Source: Antedon mediterranea (taxonomy: Eukaryota; Echinodermata; Crinoidea; Comatulida; Antedonidae). Taken from it: DNA of 64,000 bases. The position numbers were made by a program, and so were the translations under genes. Under the pieces are notes generated by a model. That model did no database searches. It saw only the letters and a program-made list of their open reading frames with translations, and was not told where the DNA came from. The stretch spans positions 21,790,001-21,854,000 of the forward strand of contig NC_092671.1 in NCBI RefSeq assembly GCF_964355755.1. Reading direction: 5' to 3'. Below are positions 46,118 to 61,700 of this stretch, in pieces; the first letter of the stretch is position 1; each line of letters starts with the position of its first letter.

Positions 46118-49100
46118 TGATTTTCGAAAAAACTTGTTAACATAAAAACACCAAAGTGCTAAGAATAGCTTCAAATCGCATTTGGAGACATTTTAGACCA
46201 ATTTGTGATTTTCGAAAAAACTTGGTTACACCAAAACATCAAAGTGCTTAAAATCACATTATAAAACCGTTTTAGACCATTTTGAGCATTTCGATAACAC
46301 TTTTCACACAAAAACATCAAAGAGCATAAAATAGGTTAATATCGTATTTAAAAACGTTTTAGACCATTTTGAGCATTTCGACAAAACTTTTTCACACAAA
46401 ACACCAAAGTGTACAGAATAGCTTAATATCGTATTTAAAAACGTTTTAGACCATTTTGTGATTTTCGAAAAAACTTGTTAACATAAAAACACCAAAGTAC
46501 TTACAATAGCTTCAAATCGCATTAGGAGACGTTTTAGACCATTTTGTGATTTTCGAAAAAACTTGTTAACATAAAAACATCAAAGTGTACAGAATAGCTT
46601 CAAATCGCATTTGGAGACGTTTTAGACCATTTTGTGATTTTCGAAAAAAACTTGTTAACATAAAAACACCAAAGTGCTTAGAATAGCTTCAAATCGCATT
46701 TGGAGACGTTTTAGACCATTTTGTGATTTTCGAAAAAACTTGTTAATATAAAAACACCAAAGTACTTAGAATAGCTTCAAATCGCATTTGGAGACGTTTT
46801 AGACCATTTTGTGATTTTCGAAAAAACTTGTTAACATAAAAACACCAAAGTTCTTAAAATAGCTTCAAATCGCATTTGGAGACGTTTTAGACCATTTTGT
46901 GATTTTCGAAAAAACTTGTTAACACAAAAACACCAAAGTGTTTAGAAAAGCTTCAAATCGCATTTGGAGAAGTTTTAGACCATTTTGTGATTTTCGAAAA
47001 AACTTGTTAACATAAAAACACCAAAGTGTTTAGAAAAGCTTCAAATCGCATTTGGAGACGTTTTAGACCATTTTGGGATTTTCGAAAAAACTTGTTAACA
47101 TAAAAACACCAAAGTGCTTAGAATAGCTTCAAATCGCATTTGGAGACGTTTTAGACCATTTTGTAATTTTCAAAAAAACTTGTTAACATAAAAACACCAA
47201 AGTTCTTAGAATAGCTTCAAATCGCATTTGGAGACGTTTTAGACCATTTTGTGCATTTCGATGAAACTTGGTTACACAAAAACATCAAAGTCCTTAAAAT
47301 CACATTATAAACCGTTTTAGACCATTTGAGCATTTCGATAACACTTTTCACACAAAAACATCAAAGAGCACAATATAGCTTAATATCCTATTTAAAAACG
47401 TTTTAGACCATTTTGAGCATTTCGACAAAACTTTTTCACACAAAACACCAAAGTGCTTAGAATACCTTCAAATCGCATTTGGAGACGTTTTAGACCATTT
47501 TGTGTTTTTCGAAAAAACTTGTTAACATAAAAACATCAAAGTTTACAGAATAGCTTCAAATCGCATTTGGAGACGTTTTAGACAATTTTGTGATTTTCGA
47601 AAAAACTTGTTAATATAAAAACACCAAAGTGCTTAGAATAGCTTCAAATCGCATTGGGAGACGTTTTAGACCATTTTGTGATTTTCGAAAAAACTTGTTA
47701 ACATAAAAACATCAAAGTGTACAGAATAGCTTCAAATCGCATTTGGAGACGTTTTAGACCATTTTGTGATTTTCGAAAAAACTTGTTAACATAAAAACAC
47801 CAAAGTGCTTAGAATAGCTTCAAATAGCATTTGGAGACGTTTTAAACCATTTTGTGATTTTCGAAAAAACTTGTTAACATAAAAACACCAAAATGTTTAG
47901 AATAGCTTCAAATCGCATTTGGAGACGTTTTAGACCATTTTGTGATTTTCGAAAAAACTTGTTAATATAAAAACACCAAAGTACTTAGAATAGCTTCAAA
48001 TCGCATTTGGAGACGTTTTAGACAATTTTGTGATTTTCGAAAAAACTTGTTAACATAAAAACACCAAAGTTCTTAAAATAGCTTCAAATCGCATTTGGAG
48101 ACGTTTTAGACCATTTTGTGATTTTCGAAAAAACTTGTTAACACAAAAACACCAAAGTGTTTAGAAAAGCTTCAAATCGCATTTGGAGAAGTTTTAGACC
48201 ATTTTGTGATTTTCGAAAAAACTTGTTAACATAAAAACACCAAAGTGCTAAGAATAGCTTCAAATCGCATTTGGAGACATTTTAGACCAATTTGTGATTT
48301 TCGAAAAAACTTGGTTACACCAAAACATCAAAGTGCTTAAAATCACATTATAAAACCGTTTTAGACCATTTTGAGCATTTCGATAACACTTTTCACACAA
48401 AAACATCAAAGAGCATAAAATAGGTTAATATCGTATTTAAAAACGTTTTAGACCATTTTGAGCATTTCGACAAAACTTTTTCACACAAAACACCAAAGTG
48501 TACAGAATAGCTTAATATCGTATTTAAAAACGTTTTAGACCATTTTGTGATTTTCGAAAAAACTTGTTAACATAAAAACACCAAAGTACTTACAATAGCT
48601 TCAAATCGCATTAGGAGACGTTTTAGACCATTTTGTGATTTTCGAAAAAACTTGTTAACATAAAAACATCAAAGTGTACAGAATAGCTTCAAATCGCATT
48701 TGGAGACGTTTTAGACCATTTTGTGATTTTCGAAAAAAACTTGTTAACATAAAAACACCAAAGTGCTTAGAATAGCTTCAAATCGCATTTGGAGACGTTT
48801 TAGACCATTTTGTGATTTTCGAAAAAACTTGTTAATATAAAAACACCAAAGTACTTAGAATAGCTTCAAATCGCATTTGGAGACGTTTTAGACCATTTTG
48901 TGATTTTCGAAAAAACTTGTTAACATAAAAACACCAAAGTTCTTAAAATAGCTTCAAATCGCATTTGGAGACGTTTTAGACCATTTTGTGATTTTCGAAA
49001 AAACTTGTTAACACAAAAACACCAAAGTGTTTAGAAAAGCTTCAAATCGCATTTGGAGAAGTTTTAGACCATTTTGTGATTTTCGAAAAAACTTGTTAAC

Positions 49101-50295
49101 ATAAAAACACCAAAGTGTTTAGAAAAGCTTCAAATCGCATTTGGAGACGTTTTAGACCATTTTGGGATTTTCGAAAAAACTTGTTAACATAAAAACACCA
49201 AAGTGCTTAGAATAGCTTCAAATCGCATTTGGAGACGTTTTAGACCATTTTGTAATTTTCAAAAAAACTTGTTAACATAAAAACACCAAAGTTCTTAGAA
49301 TAGCTTCAAATCGCATTTGGAGACGTTTTAGACCATTTTGTGCATTTCGATGAAACTTGGTTACACAAAAACATCAAAGTCCTTAAAATCACATTATAAA
49401 CCGTTTTAGACCATTTGAGCATTTCGATAACACTTTTCACACAAAAACATCAAAGAGCACAATATAGCTTAATATCCTATTTAAAAACGTTTTAGACCAT
49501 TTTGAGCATTTCGACAAAACTTTTTCACACAAAACACCAAAGTGCTTAGAATACCTTCAAATCGCATTTGGAGACGTTTTAGACCATTTTGTGTTTTTCG
49601 AAAAAACTTGTTAACATAAAAACATCAAAGTTTACAGAATAGCTTCAAATCGCATTTGGAGACGTTTTAGACAATTTTGTGATTTTCGAAAAAACTTGTT
49701 AATATAAAAACACCAAAGTGCTTAGAATAGCTTCAAATCGCATTGGGAGACGTTTTAGACCATTTTGTGATTTTCGAAAAAACTTGTTAACATAAAAACA
49801 TCAAAGTGTACAGAATAGCTTCAAATCGCATTTGGAGACGTTTTAGACCATTTTGTGATTTTCGAAAAAACTTGTTAACATAAAAACACCAAAGTGCTTA
49901 GAATAGCTTCAAATAGCATTTGGAGACGTTTTAAACCATTTTGTGATTTTCGAAAAAACTTGTTAACATAAAAACACCAAAATGTTTAGAATAGCTTCAA
50001 ATCGCATTTGGAGACGTTTTAGACCATTTTGTGATTTTCGAAAAAACTTGTTAATATAAAAACACCAAAGTACTTAGAATAGCTTCAAATCGCATTTGGA
50101 GACGTTTTAGACAATTTTGTGATTTTCGAAAAAACTTGTTAACATAAAAACACCAAAGTTCTTAAAATAGCTTCAAATCGCATTTGGAGACGTTTTAGAC
50201 CATTTTGTGATTTTCGAAAAAACTTGTTAACACAAAAACACCAAAGTGTTTAGAAAAGCTTCAAATCGCATTTGGAGAAGTTTTAGACCATTTTG
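46118..50295. repeat. Tandem duplication of a 2089-bp higher-order unit
   Basis: 46118-48206 is followed directly by 48207-50295. Private variants ttacaccaaaac (about 46227 and 48316) and caaatagcat (47821 and 49910) are in both copies at a spacing of 2089. Confidence 0.8.
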
Positions 50296-51769
50296 TGATT
50301 TTCGAAAAAACTTGTTAACATAAAAACACCAAAGTGTTTAGAAAAGCTTCAAATCGCATTTGGAGACGTTTTAGACCATTTTGGGATTTTCGAAAAAACT
50401 TGTTAACATAAAAACACCAAAGTGCTTAGAATAGCTTCAAATCGCATTTGGAGACGTTTTAGACCATTTTGTAATTTTCAAAAAAACTTGTTAACATAAA
50501 AACACCAAAGTTCTTAGAATAGCTTCAAATCGCATTTGGAGACGTTTTAGACCATTTTGTGCATTTCGATGAAACTTGGTTACACAAAAACATCAAAGTC
50601 CTTAAAATCACATTATAAACCGTTTTAGACCATTTGAGCATTTCGATAACATTTTTCACACAAAAACATCAAAGAGCACAATATAGCTTAATATCCTATT
50701 TAAAAACGTTTTAGACCATTTTGAGCATTTCGACAAAACTTTTTCACACAAAACACCAAAGTGCTTAGAATACCTTCAAATCGCATTTTGTGTTTTAGAC
50801 CATTTTGTGTTTTTCGAAAAAACTTGTTAACATAAAAACATCAAAGTTTACAGAATAGCTTCAAATCGCATTTGGAGACGTTTTAGACAATTTTGTGATT
50901 TTCGAAAAAACTTGTTAATATAAAAACACCAAAGTGCTTAGAATAGCTTCAAATCGCATTGGGAGACGTTTTAGACCATTTTGTGATTTTCGAAAAAACT
51001 TGTTAACATAAAAACATCAAAGTGTACAGAATAGCTTCAAATCGCATTTGGAGACGTTTTAGACCATTTTGTGATTTTCGAAAAAACTTGTTAACATAAA
51101 AACACCAAAGTGCTTAGAATAGCTTCAAATCGCATTTGGAGACGTTTTAAACCATTTTGTGATTTTCGAAAAAACTTGTTAACATAAAAACACCAAAGTG
51201 CTTAGAATAGCTTCAAATCGCATATGGAGACAATTTAGACCATTTTGTGATTTTCGAAAAAACTTGTTAACATAAAAACACCAAAGTGCTTAGAATACCT
51301 TCAAATCGCATTTGGAGACATTTTAGACCATTTTGTGATTTTCGAAAAAACTTGTTAACATAAAAACATCAAAGTGCTAAGAATAGCTTCCAATCGCATT
51401 TGGAGACGTTTTAGACCATTTTGTGATTTTCGAAAAAACTTGTTAACATAAAAACATCAAAGGGCTAAGAATAGCTTCAAATCGCATTTGGAGACATTTT
51501 AGACCAATTAGTGATTTTCGAAAAAACTTGGTTACACAAAAACATCAAAGTGGTTAAAATCACATTATAAACCGTTTTAGACCATTTTGAGCATATCGAT
51601 AAAATTTTTTACACAAAAACATCAAAGAGCACAAAATAGCTTAATATCGTATTTGGAAACGTTTTAGAACATTTTGTGATTTTCGAAAAAACTTGTTAAC
51701 ATAAAACACCAAAGTGTACAGAATAGCTTCAAATCGCATTTGGAGACATTTTAGACCAATTTGTGATTT

Positions 51770-54700
51770 TCGAAAAAACTTGTTAACATAAAAACACCAA
51801 AGTGCTAAGAATAGCTTCAAATCGCATTTGGAGACATTTTAGACCAATTTGTGATTTTCGAAAAAACTTGGTTACACAAAAACATCAAAGTGCTTAAAAT
51901 CACATTATAAAACCGTTTTAGACCATTTTGAGCATTTCGATAACACTTTTCACACAAAAACATCAAAGAGCATAAAATAGGTTAATATCGTATTTAAAAA
52001 CGTTTTAGACCATTTTGAGCATTTCGACAAAACTTTTTCACACAAAACACCAAAGTGTACAGAATAGCTTAATATCGTATTTAAAAACGTTTTTGACCAT
52101 TTTGTGATTTTCGAAAAAACTTGTTAACATAAAAACACCAAAATGTTTAGAATAGCTTCAAATCGCATTTGGAGACGTTTTAGACCATTTTGTGATTTTC
52201 GAAAAAACTTGTTAACACAAAAACACCAAAGTGATTAGAATAGCTTCAAATCGCATTTGGAGACGTTTTAGACCATTTTGTGATTTTCGAAAAAACTTGT
52301 TAACATAAAAACACCAAAGTGATTAGAATAGATTCAAATCGCATTTGGAGACGTTTTAGACAATTTTGTGCATTTCGATGAAACTTGGTTACACAAAAAC
52401 ATCAAAGTGCTTAAAATCACATTATAAACCGTTTTAGACCATTTGAGCATATCCATAACACTTTTCACACAAAAACATCAAAGGGCACAATATAGCTTAA
52501 TATCCTATTTAAAAACGTTTTAGACCATTTTGAGCATTTCGACAAAACTTTTTCACACAAAACACCAAAGTGCTTAGAATACCTTCAAATCGCATTTGGA
52601 GACGTTTTAGACCATTTTGTGATTTTCGAAAAAACTTAACATAAAAACATCAAAGTTTACAGAATAGCTTCAAATCGCATTTGGAGACGTTTTAGACAAT
52701 TTTGTGATTTTCGAAAAAACTTGTTAACATAAAAACACCAAAGTGCTTAGAATAGCTTCAAATCGCATTGGGAGACGTTTTAGACCATTTTGTGATTTTC
52801 GAAAAAAACTTGTTAACATAAAAACATCAAAGTGTACAGAATAGCTTCAAATCGCATTTGGAGACGTTTTAGACCATTTTGTGATTTTCGAAAAAACTTG
52901 TTAACATAAAAACACCAAAGTGCTTAGAATAGCTTCAAATCGCATTTGGAGACGTTTTAAACCATTTTGTGATTTTCGAAAAAACTTGTTAACATAAAAA
53001 CACCAAAATGTTTAGAATAGCTTCAAATCGCATTTGGAGACGTTTTAGACCATTTTGTGATTTTCGAAAAAACTTGTTAACACAAAAACACCAAAGTGAT
53101 TAGAATAGCTTCAAATCGCATTTGGAGACGTTTTAGACCATTTTGTGATTTTCGAAAAAACTTGTTAACATAAAAACACCAAAGTGATTAGAATAGCTTC
53201 AAATCGCATTTGGAGACGTTTTAGACCATTTTGTGCATTTCGATGAAACTTGGTTACGCAAAAACATCAAAGTGCTTAAAATCACATTATAAACCGTTTT
53301 AGACCATTTTGAGCATATCGATAACACTTTTTACACAAAACACCAAAGTGCTTAGAATAGCTTCAAATCGCATTTGGAGACGTTTTAGACCATTTTGTGA
53401 TTTTCGACAAAACTTTTTCACACAAAACACCAAAGTGCTTAGAATAGCTTCAAATCGCATTTGGAGACGTTTTAGACCATTTTGTGATTTTCGAAAAAAC
53501 TTGTTAACATAAAAACATCAAAGTGTACAGAATAGCTTCAAATCGCATTTGGAGACGTTTTAGACCATTTTGTGATTTTCGAAAAAACTTGTTAACATAA
53601 AAACACCAAAGTGCTTAGAATAGCTTCAAATCGCATTTGGAGACGTTTTAAACCATTTTGTGATTTTCGAAAAAACTTGTTAACATAAAAACACCAAAAT
53701 GTTTAGAATAGCTTCAAATCGCATTTGGAGACGTTTTAGACCATTTTGTGATTTTCGAAAAAACTTGTTAACATAAAAACACCAAAGTGCTAAGAATAGC
53801 TTCAAATCGCATTTGGAGACATTTTAGACCAATTTGTGATTTTCGAAAAAACTTGGTTACACAAAAACATCAAAGTGCTTAAAATCACATTATAAAACCG
53901 TTTTAGACCATTTTGAGCATTTCGATAACACTTTTCACACAAAAACATCAAAGAGCATAAAATAGGTTAATATCGTATTTAAAAACGTTTTAGACCATTT
54001 TGAGCATTTCGACAAAACTTTTTCACACAAAACACCAAAGTGTACAGAATAGCTTAATATCGTATTTAAAAACGTTTTTGACCATTTTGTGATTTTCGAA
54101 AAAACTTGTTAACATAAAAACACCAAAATGTTTAGAATAGCTTCAAATCGCATTTGGAGACGTTTTAGACCATTTTGTGATTTTCGAAAAAACTTGTTAA
54201 CACAAAAACACCAAAGTGATTAGAATAGCTTCAAATCGCATTTGGAGACGTTTTAGACCATTTTGTGATTTTCGAAAAAACTTGTTAACATAAAAACACC
54301 AAAGTGATTAGAATAGATTCAAATCGCATTTGGAGACGTTTTAGACAATTTTGTGCATTTCGATGAAACTTGGTTACACAAAAACATCAAAGTGCTTAAA
54401 ATCACATTATAAACCGTTTTAGACCATTTGAGCATATCCATAACACTTTTCACACAAAAACATCAAAGGGCACAATATAGCTTAATATCCTATTTAAAAA
54501 CGTTTTAGACCATTTTGAGCATTTCGACAAAACTTTTTCACACAAAACACCAAAGTGCTTAGAATACCTTCAAATCGCATTTGGAGACGTTTTAGACCAT
54601 TTTGTGATTTTCGAAAAAACTTAACATAAAAACATCAAAGTTTACAGAATAGCTTCAAATCGCATTTGGAGACGTTTTAGACAATTTTGTGATTTTCGAA

Positions 54701-55739
54701 AAAACTTGTTAACATAAAAACACCAAAGTGCTTAGAATAGCTTCAAATCGCATTGGGAGACGTTTTAGACCATTTTGTGATTTTCGAAAAAAACTTGTTA
54801 ACATAAAAACATCAAAGTGTACAGAATAGCTTCAAATCGCATTTGGAGACGTTTTAGACCATTTTGTGATTTTCGAAAAAACTTGTTAACATAAAAACAC
54901 CAAAGTGCTTAGAATAGCTTCAAATCGCATTTGGAGACGTTTTAAACCATTTTGTGATTTTCGAAAAAACTTGTTAACATAAAAACACCAAAATGTTTAG
55001 AATAGCTTCAAATCGCATTTGGAGACGTTTTAGACCATTTTGTGATTTTCGAAAAAACTTGTTAACACAAAAACACCAAAGTGATTAGAATAGCTTCAAA
55101 TCGCATTTGGAGACGTTTTAGACCATTTTGTGATTTTCGAAAAAACTTGTTAACATAAAAACACCAAAGTGATTAGAATAGCTTCAAATCGCATTTGGAG
55201 ACGTTTTAGACCATTTTGTGCATTTCGATGAAACTTGGTTACGCAAAAACATCAAAGTGCTTAAAATCACATTATAAACCGTTTTAGACCATTTTGAGCA
55301 TATCGATAACACTTTTTACACAAAACACCAAAGTGCTTAGAATAGCTTCAAATCGCATTTGGAGACGTTTTAGACCATTTTGTGATTTTCGACAAAACTT
55401 TTTCACACAAAACACCAAAGTGCTTAGAATAGCTTCAAATCGCATTTGGAGACGTTTTAGACCATTTTGTGATTTTCGAAAAAACTTGTTAACATAAAAA
55501 CATCAAAGTGTACAGAATAGCTTCAAATCGCATTTGGAGACGTTTTAGACCATTTTGTGATTTTCGAAAAAACTTGTTAACATAAAAACACCAAAGTGCT
55601 TAGAATAGCTTCAAATCGCATTTGGAGACGTTTTAAACCATTTTGTGATTTTCGAAAAAACTTGTTAACATAAAAACACCAAAATGTTTAGAATAGCTTC
55701 AAATCGCATTTGGAGACGTTTTAGACCATTTTGTGATTT
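51770..55739. repeat. Tandem duplication of a 1985-bp higher-order unit
   Basis: 51770-53754 and 53755-55739 match at a spacing of 1985. Both carry the variant gtttttgacc (52089 and 54074), the 3-base-shorter cgaaaaaacttaacat (about 52629 and 54614), and the same TTG-start ORF by-product (53309 and 55294). Confidence 0.82.
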
Positions 55740-58700
55740 TCGAAAAAACTTGTTAACACAAAAACACCAAAGTGATTAGAATAGCTTCAAATCGCATTTG
55801 GAGACGTTTTAGACCATTTTGTGATTTTCGAAAAAACTTGTTAACATAAAAACACCAAAGTGATTAGAATAGCTTCAAATCGCATTTGGAGACGTTTTAG
55901 ACCATTTTGTGATTTTCGAAAAAACTTGTTAACATAAAAACACCAAAGTTCTTAAAATAGCTTCAAATCGCATTTGGAGACGTTTTAGACCATTTTGTGA
56001 TTTTCGAAAAAACTTGTTAACATAAAAACACCAAAGTGTTTAGAAAAGCTTCAAATCGCATTTGGAGACGTTTTAGACCATTTTGGGATTTTCGAAAAAA
56101 CTTGTTAACATAAAAACACCAAAGTGCTTAGAATAGCTTCAAATCGCATTTGGAGACGTTTTAGACCATTTTGTAATTTTCAAAAAAACTTGTTAACATA
56201 AAAACACCAAAGTTCTTAGAATAGCTTCAAATCGCATTTGGAGACGTTTTAGACCATTTTGTGCATTTCGATGAAACTTGGTTACACAAAAACATCAAAG
56301 TGCTTAAAATCACATTATAAACCGTTTTAGACCATTTGAGCATTTCGATAACACTTTTCACACAAAAACATCAAAGGGCACAATATAGCTTAATATCCTA
56401 TTTAAAAACGTTTTAGACCATTTTGAGCATTTCGACAAAACTTTTTCACACAAAACACCAAAGTGCTTAGAATACCTTCAAATCGCATTTGGAGACGTTT
56501 TAGACAATTTTGTGATTTTCGAAAAAACTTGTTAACATAAAAACATCAAAGTTTACAGAATAGCTTCAAATCGCATTTGGAGACGTTTTAGACCATTTTG
56601 TGATTTTCGAAAAAACTTGTTAACATAAAAACACCAAAGTGCTTAGAATAGCTTCAAATCGCATTAGGAGACGTTTTAGACCATTTTGTGATTTTCGAAA
56701 AAACTTGTTAACATAAAAACACCAAAGTGCTTAGAATAGCTTCAAATCGCATTTGGAGACGTTTTAGACCATTTTGTGATTTTCGAAAAAACTTGTTAAC
56801 ATAAAAACACCAAAATGTTTAGAATAGCTTCAAATCGCATTTGGAGACGTTTTAGACCATTTTGTGATTTTCGAAAAAACTTGTTAACACAAAAACACCA
56901 AAGTGATTAGAATAGCTTCAAATCGCATTTGGAGACGTTTTAGACCATTTTGTGCATTTCGATGAAACTTGGTTACGCAAAAACATCAAAGTGCTTAAAA
57001 TCACATTATAAACCGTTTTAGACCATTTTGAGCATATCGATAACACTTTTCACACAAAAACATCAAAGAGCACAATATAGCTTAATATCGTATTTAAAAA
57101 CGTTTTAGACCATTTTGAGCATTTCGACAAAACTTTTTCACACAAAACACCAAAGTGCTTAGAATAGCTTCAAATCGCATTTGGAGACGTTTTAGACCAT
57201 TTTGTGATTTTCGAAAAAACTTGTTAACATAAAAACATCAAAGTGCTAAGAATAGCTTCAAATCGAATTTGGAGACATTTTAGACCAATTAGTGATTTTC
57301 GAAAAAACTTGGTTACACAAAAACATCAAAGTGGTTAAAATCACATTATAAACCGTTTTAGACCATTTTGAGCATTTCGATAACACTTTTCACACAAAAA
57401 CATCAAAGTGCTTAGAATAGCTTCAAATCGCATTTGGAGACGTTTTAGACCATTTTGTGATTTTCGAAAAAAACTTTTTAACATAAACACACCAAACTGC
57501 TAAGAATAGCTTCAAATCGCATATGGAGACAATTTAGACCATTTTGTGATTTTCGAAAAAACTTGTTAACATAAAAACACCAAAGTGCTTAGAATACCTT
57601 CAAATCGCATTTGGAGACATTTTAGACCATTTTGTGATTTTCGAAAAAACTTGTTAACATAAAAACATCAAAGTGCTAAGAATAGCTTCCAATCGCATTT
57701 GGAGACGTTTTAGACCATTTTGTGATTTTCGAAAACAACTTGTTAACATAAAAACACCAAAGTGCTTAGAATAGCTTCAAATCGCATTTGGAGACGTTTT
57801 AGACCATTTTGTGATTTTCGAAAAAACTTGTTAACATAAAAACATCAAAGTGCTAAGAATAGCTTCAAATCGAATTTGGAGACATTTTAGACCAATTAGT
57901 GATTTTCGAAAAAACTTGGTTACACAAAAACATCAAAGTGGTTAAAATCACATTATAAACCGTTTTAGACCATTTTGAGCATTTCGATAACACTTTTCAC
58001 ACAAAAACATCAAAGAGCACAAAATAGCTTAATATCGTATTTAAAAACGTTTTAAACCATTTTGAACATTTCGACAAAACTTTTTCACACAAAACACCAA
58101 AGTGTACAGAATAGCTTCAAATCGCATTTGGAGACGTTTTAGACCATTTTGTGATTTTCGAAAAAACTTGTTAATATAAAAACACCAAAGTACTTAGAAT
58201 AGCTTCAAATCGCATTTGGAGACGTTGTAGACCATTTTGTGATTTTCGAAAAAACTTGTTAACATAAAAACACCAAAGTTTACAGAATAGCTTCAAATCG
58301 CATTTGTTTTAGACAATTTTGTGCATTTCGATGAAACTTGGTTACACAAAAACATCAAAGTGCTTAAAATCACATTATAAACCGTTTTAGACCATTTGAG
58401 CATTTCCATAACACTTTTCACACAAAAACATCAAAGGGCACAATATAGCTTAATATCCTATTTAAAAACTTTTTAGACCATTTTGAGCATTTCGACAAAA
58501 CTTTTTCACACAAAACACCAAAGTGCTTAGAATACCTTCAAATCGCATTTGGAGACGTTTTAGACCATTTTGTGATTTTCGAAAAAACTTGTTAACATAA
58601 AAACACCAAAATGTTTAGAATAGCTTCAAATCGCATTTGTAGACGTTTTAGACCATTTTGTGATTTTCGAAAAAACTTGTTAACACAAAAACACCAAAGT

Positions 58701-61700
58701 GATTAGAATAGCTTCAAATCGCATTTGGAGACGTTTTAGACCATTTTGTGCATTTCGATGAAACTTGGTTACGCAAAAACATCAAAGTGCTTAAAATCAC
58801 ATTATAAACCGTTTTAGACCATTTTGAGCATATCGATAACACTTTTCACACAAAAACATCAAAGAGCACAATATAGCTTAATATCGTATTTAAAAACGTT
58901 TTAGACCATTTTGAGCAATTCGACAAAACTTTTTCACACAAAACACCAAAGTGCTTAGAATAGCTTCAAATCGCATTTGGAGACGTTTTAGACCATTTTG
59001 TGATTTTCGAAAAAACTTGTTAACATAAAAACATCAAAGGGCTAAGAATAGCTTCAAATCGCATTTGGAGACATTTTAGACCAATTAGTGATTTTCGAAA
59101 AAACTTGGTTACATAAAAACATCAAAGTGGTTAAAATCACATTATAAACCGTTTTAGACCATTTTGAGCATTTCGATAACACTTTTCACACAAAAACATC
59201 AAAGTGCACAAAATAGCTTAATATCGTATTTGGAAACGTTTTAGAACATTTTGTGATTTTCGAAAAAACTTGTTAACATAAAACACCAAAGTGTACAGAA
59301 TAGCTTCAAATCGCATTTGGAGACATTTTAGACCAATTTGTGATTTTCGAAAAAACTTGTTAACATAAAAACACCAAAGTGCTTAGAATACCTTCAAATC
59401 GCATTTGGAGACGTTTAAGACCATTTTGTGATTTTCGAAAAAACTTGTTAACATAAAAAAACCAAAGTGCTTAGAATAGCTTCAAATCGCATTTGGAGAC
59501 GTTTTAGACCAATTTGTGATTTTCGAAAAAACTTGGTTACACAAAAACATCAAAGTGGATAAAAGCACATTATAAACCGTTTTAGACCATTTTGAGCATT
59601 TCGATAACACATTTCACACAAAAACATCAAAGACCACAAAATAGCTTAATATCGTATTTAAAAACGTTTTAAACCATTTTGAGCATTTCGACAAAACTTT
59701 TTCACACAAAACACCAAAGTGTACAGAATAGCTTCAAATCGCATTTGGAGACGTTTTAGACCATTTTGTGATTTTCGAAAAAACTTGTTAATATAAAAAC
59801 ACCAAAGTACTTAGAATAGCTTCAAATCGCATTTGGAGACGTTTTAGACCATTTTGTGATTTTCGAAAAAACTTGTTAACATAAAAACATCAAAGTGCTA
59901 AGAATAGCTTCCAATCGCATTTGGAGACATTTTAGACCAATTTGTGATTTTCGAAAAAACTTGGTTACACAAAAACATCAAAGTGCTTAAAATCACATTA
60001 TAAACCGTTTTAGACCATTTTGAGCATTTCGATAACACATTTCACACAAAAACATCAAAGAGCACAAAATAGCTTAATATCGTATTTAAAAACGTTTTAA
60101 ACCATTTTGAGCATTTCGACAAAACTTTTTCACACAAAACACCAAAGTGTTTAGAAAAGCTTCAAATCGCATTTGGAGACGTTTTAGACCATTTTGTAAT
60201 TTTCGAAAAAACTTGTTAACATAAAAACACCAAAATGTTTAGAATAGCTTCGAATCGCATTTGGAGACGTTTTAGACCATTTTGTGATTTTCGAAAAAAC
60301 TTGTTAACACAAAAACACCAAATTTATTAGAATAGCTTCAAATCGCATTTGGAGACGTTTTAGACCATTTTGTGATTTTCGAAAAAACTTGTTAACATAA
60401 AAACACCAAAGTGATTAGAATAGCTTCAAATCGCATTTGGAGACGTTTTAGACCATTTTGTGCATTTCGATGAAACTTGGTTACGCAAAAACATCAAAGT
60501 AATAATCACATTATAAACAGTTTTAGACCATTTTGAGCATATCGATAAAACTTTTTACACAAAACACCAAAGTGCTTAGAATAGCTTCAAATCGCATTTG
60601 GAGACGTTTTAGACCATTTTGTGATTTTCGAAAAAACTTGTTAACATAAAAACATCAAAGTGTACAGAATAGCTTCAAATCGCATTTGGAGACGTTTTAG
60701 ACCATTTTGTGATTTTCGAAAAAACTTGTTAACATAAAAACACCAAAGTGCTTAGAATAGCTTCAAATCGCATTAGGAGACGTTTTAGACCATTTTGTTA
60801 TTTTCGAAAAAACTTGTTAACATAAAAACACCAAAATGTTTAGAATAGCTTCAAATCGCATTTGTAGACGTTTTAGACCATTTTGTGATTTTCGAAAAAA
60901 CTTGTTAACACAAAAAACCAAAGTGATTAGAATAGCTTCAAATCGCATTTGGAGACGTTTTAGACCATTTTGTGCATTTCGATGAAACTTGGTTACGCAA
61001 AAACATCAAAGTGCTTAAAATCACATTATAAACTGTTTTAGACCATTTTGAGCATATCGATAACACTTTTCACACAAAAACATCAAAGAGCACAATATAG
61101 CTTAATATCGTATTTAAAAACGTTTTAGACCATTTTGAGCAATTCGACAAAACTTTTTCACACAAAACACCAAAGTGCTTAGAATAGCTTCAAATCGCAT
61201 TTGGAGACGTTTTAGACCATTTTGTGATTTTCGAAAAAACTTGTTAACATAAAAACATCAAAGGGCTAAGAATAGCTTCAAATCGCATTTGGAGACATTT
61301 TAGACCAATTAGTGATTTTCGAAAAAACTTGGTTACACAAAAACATCAAAGTGGTTAAAATCACATTATAAACCGTTTTAGACCATTTTGAGCATATCGA
61401 TAAAATTTTTTACACAAAAACATCAAAGAGCACAAAATAGCTTAATATCGTATTTGGAAACGTTTTAGAACATTTTGTGATTTTCGAAAAAACTTGTTAA
61501 CATAAAACACCAAAGTGTACAGAATAGCTTCAAATCGCATTTGGAGACATTTTAGACCAATTTGTGATTTTCGAAAAAACTTGTTAACATAAAAACACCA
61601 AAGTGCTAAGAATAGCTTCAAATCGCATTTGGAGACATTTTAGACCAATTTGTGATTTTCGAAAAAACTTGGTTACACAAAAACATCAAAGTGCTTAAAA

